Part shown: positions 28,700 through 36,021 of the stretch, in pieces
How positions within the stretch are numbered: position 1 is the first letter of the stretch
Layout: each line of letters starts with the position of its first letter
Origin: Actinomadura nitritigenes
GTDB taxonomy: Bacteria > Actinomycetota > Actinomycetes > Streptosporangiales > Streptosporangiaceae
NCBI RefSeq assembly: GCF_017573545.1
Contig: NZ_JAGEOK010000015.1
Coordinates: 62,001-126,000, forward strand
Direction: 5' to 3'
Length of the DNA stretch: 64,000 nt
Program-made: the position numbers and the translations under genes
Notes under the pieces: model-generated
The model's input: the letters and a program-made list of their open reading frames with translations, nothing else
Told to the model about the DNA's origin: nothing
Databases searched by the model: none

Positions 28700-29722
28700 A
28701 TGCGGGAGACGGGGACCGGCACGCGGTCCGGGACCGAGCCGATGATCCTGGCGGCGGACGTCGTCAAGTCGTTCACGGTCCGCGGGCGAGCGGGCGGGCG
28801 GCGGCGCGCCCGGACGACCCTGCGCGCCGTGGACGGGGTGTCCTTCACGGTCGCGCCCGGCGAGTTCGTCGGCTACCTCGGGCCGAACGGGGCCGGCAAG
28901 TCGACGACCATCAAGATGCTCACCGGGATCCTGACCGCCTCGTCCGGCGCGCTCCGGGTGTGCGGCCTGGACCCCTCGCGCCGCCGGACGGCCCTCGCCC
29001 GCCGGATCGGCGTCGTCTTCGGGCAGCGCACGACGCTCTGGTGGGACCTGCCGCTGCGCGACAGCCTCGCCCTCGTCCGGCGGCTGTACCGGGTCGACGC
29101 GGCGGCGCACCGGGCGCGGCTGGCGGAGCTGACCGCGCTGCTGGAGCTGGAGCCGTTCCTGCACACGCCGGTCCGGCAGCTCAGCCTCGGCCAGCGGATG
29201 CGCGGGGACCTGGCCGCCGCGCTGCTGCACGACCCGGAGCTGCTGGTGCTGGACGAGCCGACGATCGGGCTCGACGTGGTCAGCAAGACGACCGTCCGGG
29301 ACTTCCTCGAGCGGATCAACGCCGAGCGCGGCACCACGATCCTGCTGACCACCCACGACCTCGGGGACATCGAGCGGCTCTGCCGCCGCGTGCTGATCAT
29401 CGACCGCGGCCGGCTCGCCTACGACGGCGGGCTGGACGAGCTGCGCCGCACCGTCGACGCCGACCGGACGCTGGTGGTCGAGCTGGCCGAGCCGGCGCCG
29501 CCGATCGTCCTCGGGGAGATCCGGGCCGAGCGGGTCGAGGGGCCGCGGCAGTGGCTGCGGGTCCCCCGCGAGGAGAACGCCGCGGCGCTGGTGGCGGCGC
29601 TCGCGCAGCACCACGAGGTCCGCGACATCTCGCTGCGCGAGGCCGGCATCGAGGACGTCCTCGCCGGCCTCTACCGCGGCGACCACGCGTACTGGTGCTC
29701 GGGACGGCCGGTCGCGCCGTAG
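28700..29722 (+). CDS. ABC transporter ATP-binding protein of the ABC-2 operon
   Basis: The 340-residue ATPase has Walker A GPNGAGKST, Q-loop FGQRTTLWWDLPLRD, signature LSLGQRMRGD, Walker B LLVLDEPTIGLD and the H-loop TTHDLGDIE. The C-terminal 100 residues are the extra domain of ABC-2 (NatA/DrrA-like) ATPases, ending with VRDISLREAGIEDVLAGLY. It powers the two permeases encoded just upstream. ATG 28700 is preceded by GGAGCTGAGG; M15 is an alternative start. The last 52 bp overlap the end of the convergent response-regulator gene on the other strand. Confidence 0.9.
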   Translation: MRETGTGTRSGTEPMILAADVVKSFTVRGRAGGRRRARTTLRAVDGVSFTVAPGEFVGYLGPNGAGKSTTIKMLTGILTASSGALRVCGLDPSRRRTALARRIGVVFGQRTTLWWDLPLRDSLALVRRLYRVDAAAHRARLAELTALLELEPFLHTPVRQLSLGQRMRGDLAAALLHDPELLVLDEPTIGLDVVSKTTVRDFLERINAERGTTILLTTHDLGDIERLCRRVLIIDRGRLAYDGGLDELRRTVDADRTLVVELAEPAPPIVLGEIRAERVEGPRQWLRVPREENAAALVAALAQHHEVRDISLREAGIEDVLAGLYRGDHAYWCSGRPVAP

Positions 29723-30336
29723 CGCAGCGTCACCACGACCCGCCCGGCCTCGGCGAGCCCCGCGAGGTAGCGCTGCGCGGTGGCGCGGGAGATCCCGACC
29801 AGGTCGGCGACCTCGGCCGCCGAGCGCGGCTCGTCCGCCGCCCGCAGCGCCTCGGCGATCAGCCGGGCCGTCACCGGCGACTGCCCCTTCGGCGCGGCCG
29901 GCTCGGCGTGCAGCGGCGCGTACAGGGTGCGCAGCGCGCCGTCGACCGCCGCCTGCGACAGCTCGCTCCCGCCGGCCAGCGCCGCCCGGTAGCGCGCGTA
30001 GGCGGTGAGCCGCTCGCCGAGCGCGGCGGCGGTGAACGGCTTGATCAGGTAGTGCAGCGCGCCGCCCGCGAGCGCCTCCCGGACGACGCCGGGGTCCGCC
30101 GCCGCGGTCGCCATGATCACGTCCGCGGACAGCTCGGGCAGCAGCGCGAGGCCCGGCTCGTCCGGGAGGTAGACGTCCAGCAGGACCAGGTCGGGCGCCA
30201 GCTCGGCCGCCATCGACCGGGCCTCGGCGGCGGTGTGCGCGAGGCCCGTGACGGCGAAGCCGGGCAGGCCCGCCACGAACCCGGCGTGCACCTGCGCCAC
30301 CCGGAAGTCGTCGTCCACCACCAGCACGCCGATCAC
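29671..30336 (-). CDS. DcuR/CitB-type response regulator
   Basis: The 221-residue protein has a receiver domain (VLVVDDDFRVAQVHAGFV with the acidic pocket, phospho-acceptor Asp in LVLLDVYLPDEPG, Lys in YLIKPF). A C-terminal helix-turn-helix, SAAEVADLVGISRATAQRYL, follows, the layout of CitB/DcuR regulators. Its partner is the upstream sensor kinase. I choose GTG 30336, where GGAGG lies seven bases upstream. A further GTG at 30456 overlaps the kinase stop codon (GTGA) but would add a 40-residue Gly/Arg-rich repeat that looks non-structural. The pair probably senses an organic acid-like ligand and controls the divergent ABC importer. Confidence 0.82.
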   Translation of the reverse strand: MIGVLVVDDDFRVAQVHAGFVAGLPGFAVTGLAHTAAEARSMAAELAPDLVLLDVYLPDEPGLALLPELSADVIMATAAADPGVVREALAGGALHYLIKPFTAAALGERLTAYARYRAALAGGSELSQAAVDGALRTLYAPLHAEPAAPKGQSPVTARLIAEALRAADEPRSAAEVADLVGISRATAQRYLAGLAEAGRVVVTLRYGATGRPEHQYAWSPR

Positions 30337-30470
30337 CGCGCCGCCTCCCCGCTCCGCCGCCGCGCCGCCGCCTCTCCCGGTCGCCGCGCCGGCCCCGCGC
30401 CCGGTCGTCCGATCGCCTCCGCGCCCGCTCGCCGGACCGCCTCCGCGCCCCGTCACCGGACCGCCTCCGC
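30337..30470 (-). repeat. GC-rich repeat tract between kinase and regulator
   Basis: Between the kinase stop (30453-30455) and the regulator start the sequence is built of degenerate repeats of about 24 bp, such as GGGCGCGGAGGCGGTCCGG. One copy lies in the end of the kinase gene itself and others follow it. In the regulator frame it would read as GRGGGP-like units. It appears to be recently expanded spacer DNA. Confidence 0.6.
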
Positions 30471-32081
30471 GCCGAGGACGCCGGGCAGCCGGGCCACCGC
30501 GACCGCGCCCGTCCCGTCCCCGCCGGGATCGACGAACGCGACGTCGCCGCCGCGGGCGCGGGCGGTGCGGCGCGCGAGCCCCAGCCCGAGGCCGCGCGAG
30601 CGGCCGCCGGCCGCGTCCCGGGTGGACACCCCGTCGTCGAAGACGGCCTCGCGCAGCCCCTCCGGCAGCCCGTCGCCGGAGTCGGCGACGGTGACGTGCA
30701 GGTCGCGGCCGTCGCCGAGCAGCTCGACCTCGACCCGGGCGGGCCGCCGACGGCCCAGCCGGGCCGCCTCGACGGCGTTGTCGACGAGGTTGCCGACGAC
30801 CGTCGTCACGTCCAGCGGCTCGGCGACCCGGCCCGGCACGTAGCTCGTGGAGCCGATGTCCAGCCGGACGCCCTTCTCCGCGGCGACGGCGGACTTGGCG
30901 GCCAGGAACGCCCGCAGGTAGGGGTCGGTGAGCGGGTCGGGCAGCTCCTCCGCCGCGGGCAGCCGGCCCACCTCGTCGTCCATCAGCGCGCCGAGGTAGC
31001 CGGCGGCCTCCTCCGCGTGCCCGAGTTGGAGCAGCCCGGACAGCGTGTGCAGCCGGTTGGCGTACTCGTGCCGCTGCGCGCGGAGCGCGTCGAACAGCGT
31101 GCTGACCGAGTCCAGCTCTCGGGCGAGGGTCTCCAGGTCGGTGCGGTCGCGCAGGGTGACCACGGCGCCGAGGTCGCGGCCGTCGCGGCGGACCTCCCGC
31201 CGGTTCACCACCAGCACCCGCTCGCCGGCGGTGACGAACAGGTTGGCCGCCTCGCGGGCGCCGGTCAGCGCGTCCCGCAGCGCCCCCTCCGGCGCGAGCC
31301 CGGCGGCGGCCGCGCCGCGCTCGGGGGCGACGCCGAGGAGCCGGGACGCCTCGTCGTTGCAGACCGCGATCCGGCCAGCGGTGTCGACCGCGACCACGCC
31401 CTCCCCGACGCCGTGCAGGACGGCCTCCCGCTCCTGCACCAGCTCGGCCAGCTCGTACGGCTCCAGCCCGAGCGTCTGGCGCTTCAGCCGGCGGCCGATC
31501 GCGGCGGAGGCCAGCACCCCGAGCAGCACGGCGCCGGCGATGAACAGCGTCAGGTCGCGCAGCAGGCGGTCGAGCTCCCGGTCGATCGCGCCGGCGTCGA
31601 ACCCGACGCTGACCTCGCCGAGCACCCGGCCCTGCGGCCCGTACAGCGGCACCTTGCCGCGGGCCGACAGGCCGAGCGTCCCGCGCTCGACGTTGACGAC
31701 CTCGTGCCCGGCGAGCGCCTCCGACGGGTCGGTGCTGACCCGCTTGCCGACCTCGCGGAGCGTCGGATGCGAGTACCGGATGCCGCGCCGGTCGGTCACC
31801 ACGACGAAAAGGGCGCCGGTGCGGATCCGGACGCGCTCGGCGCGCTCCTGCACGACGTGGCCGGGGTCGCCCGCGGCGACCGCGGCGTCGATCTGCGGGT
31901 CGACGGCGACGGCGCGCGCGACGGTGAGGGCCCGCTGCCCGTACTGGTCGCGCAGCTCGCCGTCCAGCATCCAGGCGACCAGCCCGTAGCCGAGGCACGC
32001 CACGACGACGACCACGCCCACCTGCAGGATCAGCACCTGCCGGGCGAAGGGGATGCGGGGCCGCACGGACATGACCCGCAC
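30453..32081 (-). CDS. DcuS/CitA-type sensor histidine kinase
   Basis: The 542-residue kinase has a first membrane helix (QVLILQVGVVVVVACLGYGL), an extracytoplasmic Cache/PDC-like sensor with RGIRYSHPT and VPLYGPQGRVLGEVSVGF, and a second helix (LTLFIAGAVLLGVLASAAIG). A PAS domain (AVDTAGRIAVCNDEASRLLG), a SPOB-like dimerisation helix with the phospho-acceptor His in RAQRHEYANRLHTLSGLLQL, and an HATPase with GNLVDNAVEA and GLGLGL follow. It matches the C4-dicarboxylate/citrate sensor family. It is divergent from a NitT/TauT importer, so the sensed and imported ligand may be the same. GTG 32081 or ATG 32072 may be the start. Confidence 0.88.
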   Translation of the reverse strand: MRVMSVRPRIPFARQVLILQVGVVVVVACLGYGLVAWMLDGELRDQYGQRALTVARAVAVDPQIDAAVAAGDPGHVVQERAERVRIRTGALFVVVTDRRGIRYSHPTLREVGKRVSTDPSEALAGHEVVNVERGTLGLSARGKVPLYGPQGRVLGEVSVGFDAGAIDRELDRLLRDLTLFIAGAVLLGVLASAAIGRRLKRQTLGLEPYELAELVQEREAVLHGVGEGVVAVDTAGRIAVCNDEASRLLGVAPERGAAAAGLAPEGALRDALTGAREAANLFVTAGERVLVVNRREVRRDGRDLGAVVTLRDRTDLETLARELDSVSTLFDALRAQRHEYANRLHTLSGLLQLGHAEEAAGYLGALMDDEVGRLPAAEELPDPLTDPYLRAFLAAKSAVAAEKGVRLDIGSTSYVPGRVAEPLDVTTVVGNLVDNAVEAARLGRRRPARVEVELLGDGRDLHVTVADSGDGLPEGLREAVFDDGVSTRDAAGGRSRGLGLGLARRTARARGGDVAFVDPGGDGTGAVAVARLPGVLGAEAVR

Positions 32082-32194
32082 CGTACGTCACGCCGGGCCC
32101 CGCCGCCCAGACCCCGGCGAGCAAAATGAGCAGAAGCATGGAATACGCGCTCAACGTGGGAATTCGCGGCTTGCGAGCACATCGCGGGCAAGGG

Positions 32195-32230
32195 TTCCGG
32201 TGACGCGGGCCACATCCCTACGGTTCCGCC
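32195..32230 (+). promoter_or_regulatory. Promoter of the importer operon, leaderless type
   Basis: TTCCGG at 32195-32200 and TACGGT at 32219-32224, 18 bp apart, form a reasonable -35/-10 pair. The -10 box ends six bases before the ATG at 32231 and there is no ribosome site, so transcription probably starts at or next to the start codon. Confidence 0.5.
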
Positions 32231-33088
32231 ATGCCCAAGCGAGCAACCACCCCCGAGAAGGCGGACGACGGCCGCGTGAGCACGGGCGATCCCGTCATCG
32301 AGCTGCGGGGCGCGACCAAGCGCTTCCGCTCGTCCGGCGGCGGCGTGCACACCGCGGTCCGCGACCTGAACATGACCGTCCGGGCCGGCGAGTTCGTCGC
32401 CGTGGTCGGGCCGACCGGCTGCGGGAAGTCCACCACCCTGTCCCTGGTGTCCGGCCTGGAGCCGGCGTCGGAGGGCGCCGCCCTCGTGCACGGCAGGCCC
32501 GTCGAGGGGATCCCCGACGGCGTCGGCTACATGTTCCAGAACGACGCGGTGCTGCCGTGGCGGACCGTCCTGGACAACGTCGCGACCGGCCCCCGCTACC
32601 GGGGGGCGGGCAAGCGCGAGGCGCGCGAGCGCGCCCGCGACTGGGTCGCCCGGGTCGGCCTCGCCGGCTTCGAGGGCTACTACCCCCACCAGCTGTCCGG
32701 CGGGATGCGCAAGCGCGTCGCGCTCGCCCAGACGCTGGTGAACGAGCCGTCGGTGCTGCTGATGGACGAGCCGTTCTCGGCGCTGGACGTGCAGACGCGC
32801 GGGCTCATGCAGGACGAGCTGCTGCGGCTGTGGTCGGGCTCGGGCGCGGCGGTCGTGTTCGTCACCCACGACCTGGAGGAGGCGCTCGTCCTCGCCGACC
32901 GGGTCGTGGTGATGACGGCCGGCCCGGCCACGATCAAGGGCGTGTTCACGGTGCCGCTGGAGCGGCCGCGGGACGCCGAGGAGGTCCGGCTCACCTCCGG
33001 GTTCCTGGACATCTACCGGGAGGTCTGGGACTCGCTGCGCGAAGAGGTCCAGATCACCAGGGAAAGGGGCACCGGCAATGCCGCGTGA
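32231..33088 (+). CDS. NitT/TauT-type ABC importer ATPase
   Basis: The 285-residue ATPase has Walker A GPTGCGKST, the Q-loop region MFQNDAVLPWRTVLDNV, signature LSGGMRKRVALAQTL, Walker B LLMDEPFSALD and H-loop VTHDLEEAL. The MFQNDALLPW-type motif is typical of SsuB/TauB/NrtD, which drive uptake of sulfonates, nitrate, cyanate, thiamine precursors or aromatic acids. The gene opens a three-gene operon and overlaps the permease gene by 11 bp. The substrate-binding protein is third. The substrate cannot be named from sequence. Confidence 0.9.
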   Translation: MPKRATTPEKADDGRVSTGDPVIELRGATKRFRSSGGGVHTAVRDLNMTVRAGEFVAVVGPTGCGKSTTLSLVSGLEPASEGAALVHGRPVEGIPDGVGYMFQNDAVLPWRTVLDNVATGPRYRGAGKREARERARDWVARVGLAGFEGYYPHQLSGGMRKRVALAQTLVNEPSVLLMDEPFSALDVQTRGLMQDELLRLWSGSGAAVVFVTHDLEEALVLADRVVVMTAGPATIKGVFTVPLERPRDAEEVRLTSGFLDIYREVWDSLREEVQITRERGTGNAA

Positions 33089-34022
33089 GTCGGAGACGGT
33101 ACAGGCCGCCGGGACCGGGCGGAACGCGCGGGCCGGGCAGGACGTCCTGAGCGCGGGCGCGGCGGCCCAGGCCGGGCCGTCCGGCGGCGCGGACGAGTCC
33201 GCCGCGATCGCGCGGATGCGCTCGGCCGGGCTGCGCCGCCGGCTCGGCGTCAACGGCGTCCGCGTGCTGCTGGTCGCGGCGTGGCTCGGCTCGTGGGAGC
33301 TGGCCGCCCGCAACTGGATCGACCCGTTCTACTACTCGATGCCGTCGAAGATCTGGAGCCGGCTGGCCGGCTGGTTCACCGACGGGACCTCGCAGGGCTC
33401 GATCTGGGAGCAGATCTCCTACACCCTGCAGGAGGCGGTGGCGGGCTTCGTGCTCGGCGCCGCGGGCGGCGTGGTGCTCGGCATCGTGCTCGGCCGCAGC
33501 CGCTACCTGTCCGACGTGTGCGCGCCGTTCATCAAGGCCGTCAACGCGATCCCGCGGATCATCCTGGCCTCGCTGTTCGTGATCTGGTTCGGGCTCGGCA
33601 TGGAGTCCAAGATCGCGACCGCGTTCGTGCTGGTGTTCTTCGCGGTGTTCTTCAACGCCTTCCAGGGCGCCCGCGAGGTCGACCGGAACCTGGTGAACAA
33701 CGCCCGGATCCTCGGCGCCGGCCGGATGCAGGTGCTGTGGACGATCGTGGTGCCGAGCGCCACCTCGTGGATCCTCGCCTCGCTCCACTCGGCGTTCGGG
33801 TTCGCGATCATCGGCGCGATCGTCGGCGAGTACAGCGGCGCCGACAAGGGCCTCGGCCTGCTCATCAACCACTCCCAGGGCACCTTCGACTCGGCCGGCA
33901 TCTACGCCGGAATGATCATCATCACGGTGCTGGCGCTGCTCGCCGAGTGGCTGCTCACCGCGGTCGAGGGCCGGCTGCTGCGCTGGCGCCCGCCGGCCGC
34001 CGGCGCCGACCCGCAGATCTGA
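33078..34022 (+). CDS. NitT/TauT-type ABC importer permease
   Basis: The 314-residue permease has a hydrophilic N-terminal tail of about 50 residues (Ala/Gly-rich), then six membrane spans. The BPD_transp_1 coupling helix follows the EAA-like segment EVDRNLVNNARILGAGRMQV then LWTIVVPSATSWILASL. The IPRIILASLFVIWFGLGMES segment is characteristic of SsuC/TauC relatives. It starts inside the end of the ATPase gene and is followed after 39 bp by the binding-protein gene. The unusually long polar N-terminus is odd; an internal start could remove part of it. Confidence 0.88.
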   Translation: MPRESETVQAAGTGRNARAGQDVLSAGAAAQAGPSGGADESAAIARMRSAGLRRRLGVNGVRVLLVAAWLGSWELAARNWIDPFYYSMPSKIWSRLAGWFTDGTSQGSIWEQISYTLQEAVAGFVLGAAGGVVLGIVLGRSRYLSDVCAPFIKAVNAIPRIILASLFVIWFGLGMESKIATAFVLVFFAVFFNAFQGAREVDRNLVNNARILGAGRMQVLWTIVVPSATSWILASLHSAFGFAIIGAIVGEYSGADKGLGLLINHSQGTFDSAGIYAGMIIITVLALLAEWLLTAVEGRLLRWRPPAAGADPQI

Positions 34023-34061
34023 CCGGCCCCACCCCACCCCCGCACGACCAGGAGAACCACC

Positions 34062-35114
34062 ATGCGCACCACCCCGATCCGCGTCACCGCCGCCGCGGTC
34101 GCCGCCCTCACCGCCCTGTCCGTCTCGGCCTGCCGCGACTCGCACGGCGGCGGGGACGGCGGCGGGAAGGACGGCGGCACCGTCAAGATCATGGTCGGCG
34201 GCATCGACAAGGTCATCTACCTGCCCGCCAAGCTGACCGAGCAGCTCGGCTACTTCAAGGAGCAGGGGCTGGACGTCCAGCTGCTCACCGAGCCGGCCGG
34301 CGCGCAGGCCGAGAACGTGCTGATCTCCGGGGACGTGCAGGGCGTCGTCGGGTTCTACGACCACACCATCGACCTGCAGACCAAGGGCAAGTGCGTGGAG
34401 AGCGTCGTGCAGATGGCCGACGTGCCCGGCGAGGCGGAGATGGTCGCCTCGAAGAAGGCGTCCTCGCTGGCGTCGCCCGCCGCGTTCAAGGGCAAGAAGC
34501 TGGGCGTGACCAGCCCCGGCTCGTCCACCGACTTCATCACCCGGGCGCTCGCGGTCCGCAACGGCGTGAAGACCTCCGACTACACCACGGTGAAGGCGGG
34601 CGCCGGCCCGACGTTCATCTCGACGCTGGACAACGGCGGCATCGACGCCGGCATGACGACCGACCCGACGATCGCCAAGCTGGTCGGCACCGGCAAGGCG
34701 AAGGTCATGGTGGAGATGCGGACCGAGGACGGCACCCGCAAGGCGCTCGGCGGGCTGTACCCGTCCAGCTCCCTCTACATGGACTGCTCCTACGTGAAGT
34801 CGCACGCCGAGACGGTGCAGAAGCTCGCCAACGCGTTCGTCAAGACGCTCGGCTGGATCAAGCAGCACAAGCCGGCGGAGATCGCGGCGAAGATGCCGGC
34901 CGACTACGCGGGCGGCGACCCGGCGCTGTACGAGAAGGCCATCACCGACTCGATCAGCATGTTCAACGGCGACGGCGTGATGCCCGCCGAGGGCGCGAAG
35001 AACGTGCTTGAGGTGCTGGCCCAGTTCTCGCCCAACGTGCAGGGCAAGAAGGACCAGGTGGACCTGTCGAAGACCTACACGACCCAGTTCGTCACCAAGG
35101 CGAAGCAGTCCTGA
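34062..35114 (+). CDS. ABC importer substrate-binding lipoprotein
   Basis: The 350-residue protein begins with a lipoprotein signal (VTAAAVAALTALSVSAC, lipobox Cys at about residue 24) and a Gly/Asp linker. An NMT1/THI5/SsuA-like periplasmic-binding fold follows, with VKIMVGGIDKVIYLPAKLTE near the start. VTSPGSSTDFITRALAVRNG and LDNGGIDAGMTTDPTIAKLV are the hinge-region strands. It presents substrate to the permease at the outer face of the membrane. The CVESVVQMADVPG and MDCSYVKS segments place two further Cys that might be disulfide-bonded. An AGGAG ribosome site precedes the ATG. Confidence 0.9.
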   Translation: MRTTPIRVTAAAVAALTALSVSACRDSHGGGDGGGKDGGTVKIMVGGIDKVIYLPAKLTEQLGYFKEQGLDVQLLTEPAGAQAENVLISGDVQGVVGFYDHTIDLQTKGKCVESVVQMADVPGEAEMVASKKASSLASPAAFKGKKLGVTSPGSSTDFITRALAVRNGVKTSDYTTVKAGAGPTFISTLDNGGIDAGMTTDPTIAKLVGTGKAKVMVEMRTEDGTRKALGGLYPSSSLYMDCSYVKSHAETVQKLANAFVKTLGWIKQHKPAEIAAKMPADYAGGDPALYEKAITDSISMFNGDGVMPAEGAKNVLEVLAQFSPNVQGKKDQVDLSKTYTTQFVTKAKQS

Positions 35115-35142
35115 CGGACGGCGCCCGCAGGGCGCGGTGAAG

Positions 35143-35173
35143 GCGGGCCGGACCTCGTGGAGGTCCGGCCCGC
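35143..35173 (+). terminator. Terminator of the importer operon
   Basis: GCGGGCCGGACCTC at 35143-35156 pairs perfectly with 35160-35173 (14 bp, three-base loop), 28 bp after the binding-protein stop. It also faces the end of the convergent membrane-protein gene and may serve both. Confidence 0.8.
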
Positions 35174-35234
35174 TCGTGTCGGAGGCGGTCCCGTCTCCGC
35201 ACCCGGGAGGCGGGGCGCCGGAGGCGGCCGGCGG

Positions 35235-35708
35235 TCAGCGGCGCGCGGTGGAGGAGAACTCCGCGTCGGCGGCCTCGTCATCGCGGCGCCCCGAGCCCCA
35301 GCGGCGCGGCGCCCAGGACGGCACCAGCAGCGCGAAGCCCATCATCGCGTACATCCCGGAGCCGAGCAGCGTCCGCAGCCCGTCGTCCATGTCGCCCGAC
35401 GGCGGCACCTTGGAGGGCAGGTCCAGGACGCGGCCCGGGTCGACGAGGAAGGCCACCGAGAAGCCGAGCAGCGCCAGCGCGGGCACGAGCGAGACGAGCG
35501 GCGACGCCCAGCGCGCCACGATGATCACGCCGGTCACCAGCCCCACCGCGGCCAGCAGCGCGAAGGCCCCGTAGATGCGGGTGCGGTCGGTGATCTCCTG
35601 GCCGGTCCCGTCGAAGGACTGCCCGCCCTGCACGAACCCCCACGCGGCGCCGTACGCGAGCGCGGGGGTCAGCAGGACGCCGAGGACGAAGCCGAACGCG
35701 TGGCGCAC
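35235..35708 (-). CDS. Four-span integral membrane protein, unknown function
   Basis: The 157-residue protein has about four hydrophobic segments (FGFVLGVLLTPALAYGAAWG, GAFALLAAVGLVTGVIIVAR, PLVSLVPALALLGFSVAFLV and SGMYAMMGFALLVPSW). A hydrophilic acidic/Arg tail ends it. It resembles uncharacterised actinomycete membrane proteins; I do not recognise a named family. The GTG at 35708 is the only reasonable start in frame. It converges on the ABC importer operon and lies alone. Confidence 0.65.
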   Translation of the reverse strand: MRHAFGFVLGVLLTPALAYGAAWGFVQGGQSFDGTGQEITDRTRIYGAFALLAAVGLVTGVIIVARWASPLVSLVPALALLGFSVAFLVDPGRVLDLPSKVPPSGDMDDGLRTLLGSGMYAMMGFALLVPSWAPRRWGSGRRDDEAADAEFSSTARR

Positions 35709-36021
35709 CGCGCATCACATCCCATCGAACGCGCACCCTGTGGTACCGGTCCATCAGAACACCCCATCAGAACACGCGCAGCATGCACGGCGCAGTAAAT
35801 CCGGACTTATTACCTTTCGCGGTGCGATGACCGGCACAGCATGCAGCTGATCTTCAGCGAACCTCCAGGAACGGGCCGCGGGCGGCCAACCGCCCGGGAA
35901 GTCCGGACGTCCTACGGAACAAGATCGATCCTGCGGCGCCGCGAACGCTTTCCGCCCGCGCGGCGAAGAAAGAGGCAAGGACAGCACACAGGGACAGCAC
36001 ACCATCGCTTTCGGGGGAAGC
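35709..36021. other. Intergenic region with two pairs of 13-bp-spaced direct repeats
   Basis: No gene is supported here. CATCAGAACAC occurs at 35752-35762 and 35765-35775, and GGACAGCACAC at 35979-35989 and 35992-36002, both with a 13-bp period. The region is AT-richer than its neighbours and should contain the promoters of the divergent membrane-protein genes. GGGGGAAG at 36013-36020 is the ribosome site of the right-hand gene. Confidence 0.4.

Noticed and set aside
30337..30470. CRISPR-like array
   Set aside because: Units are adjacent, degenerate and without unique spacers; no cas genes occur in the window.
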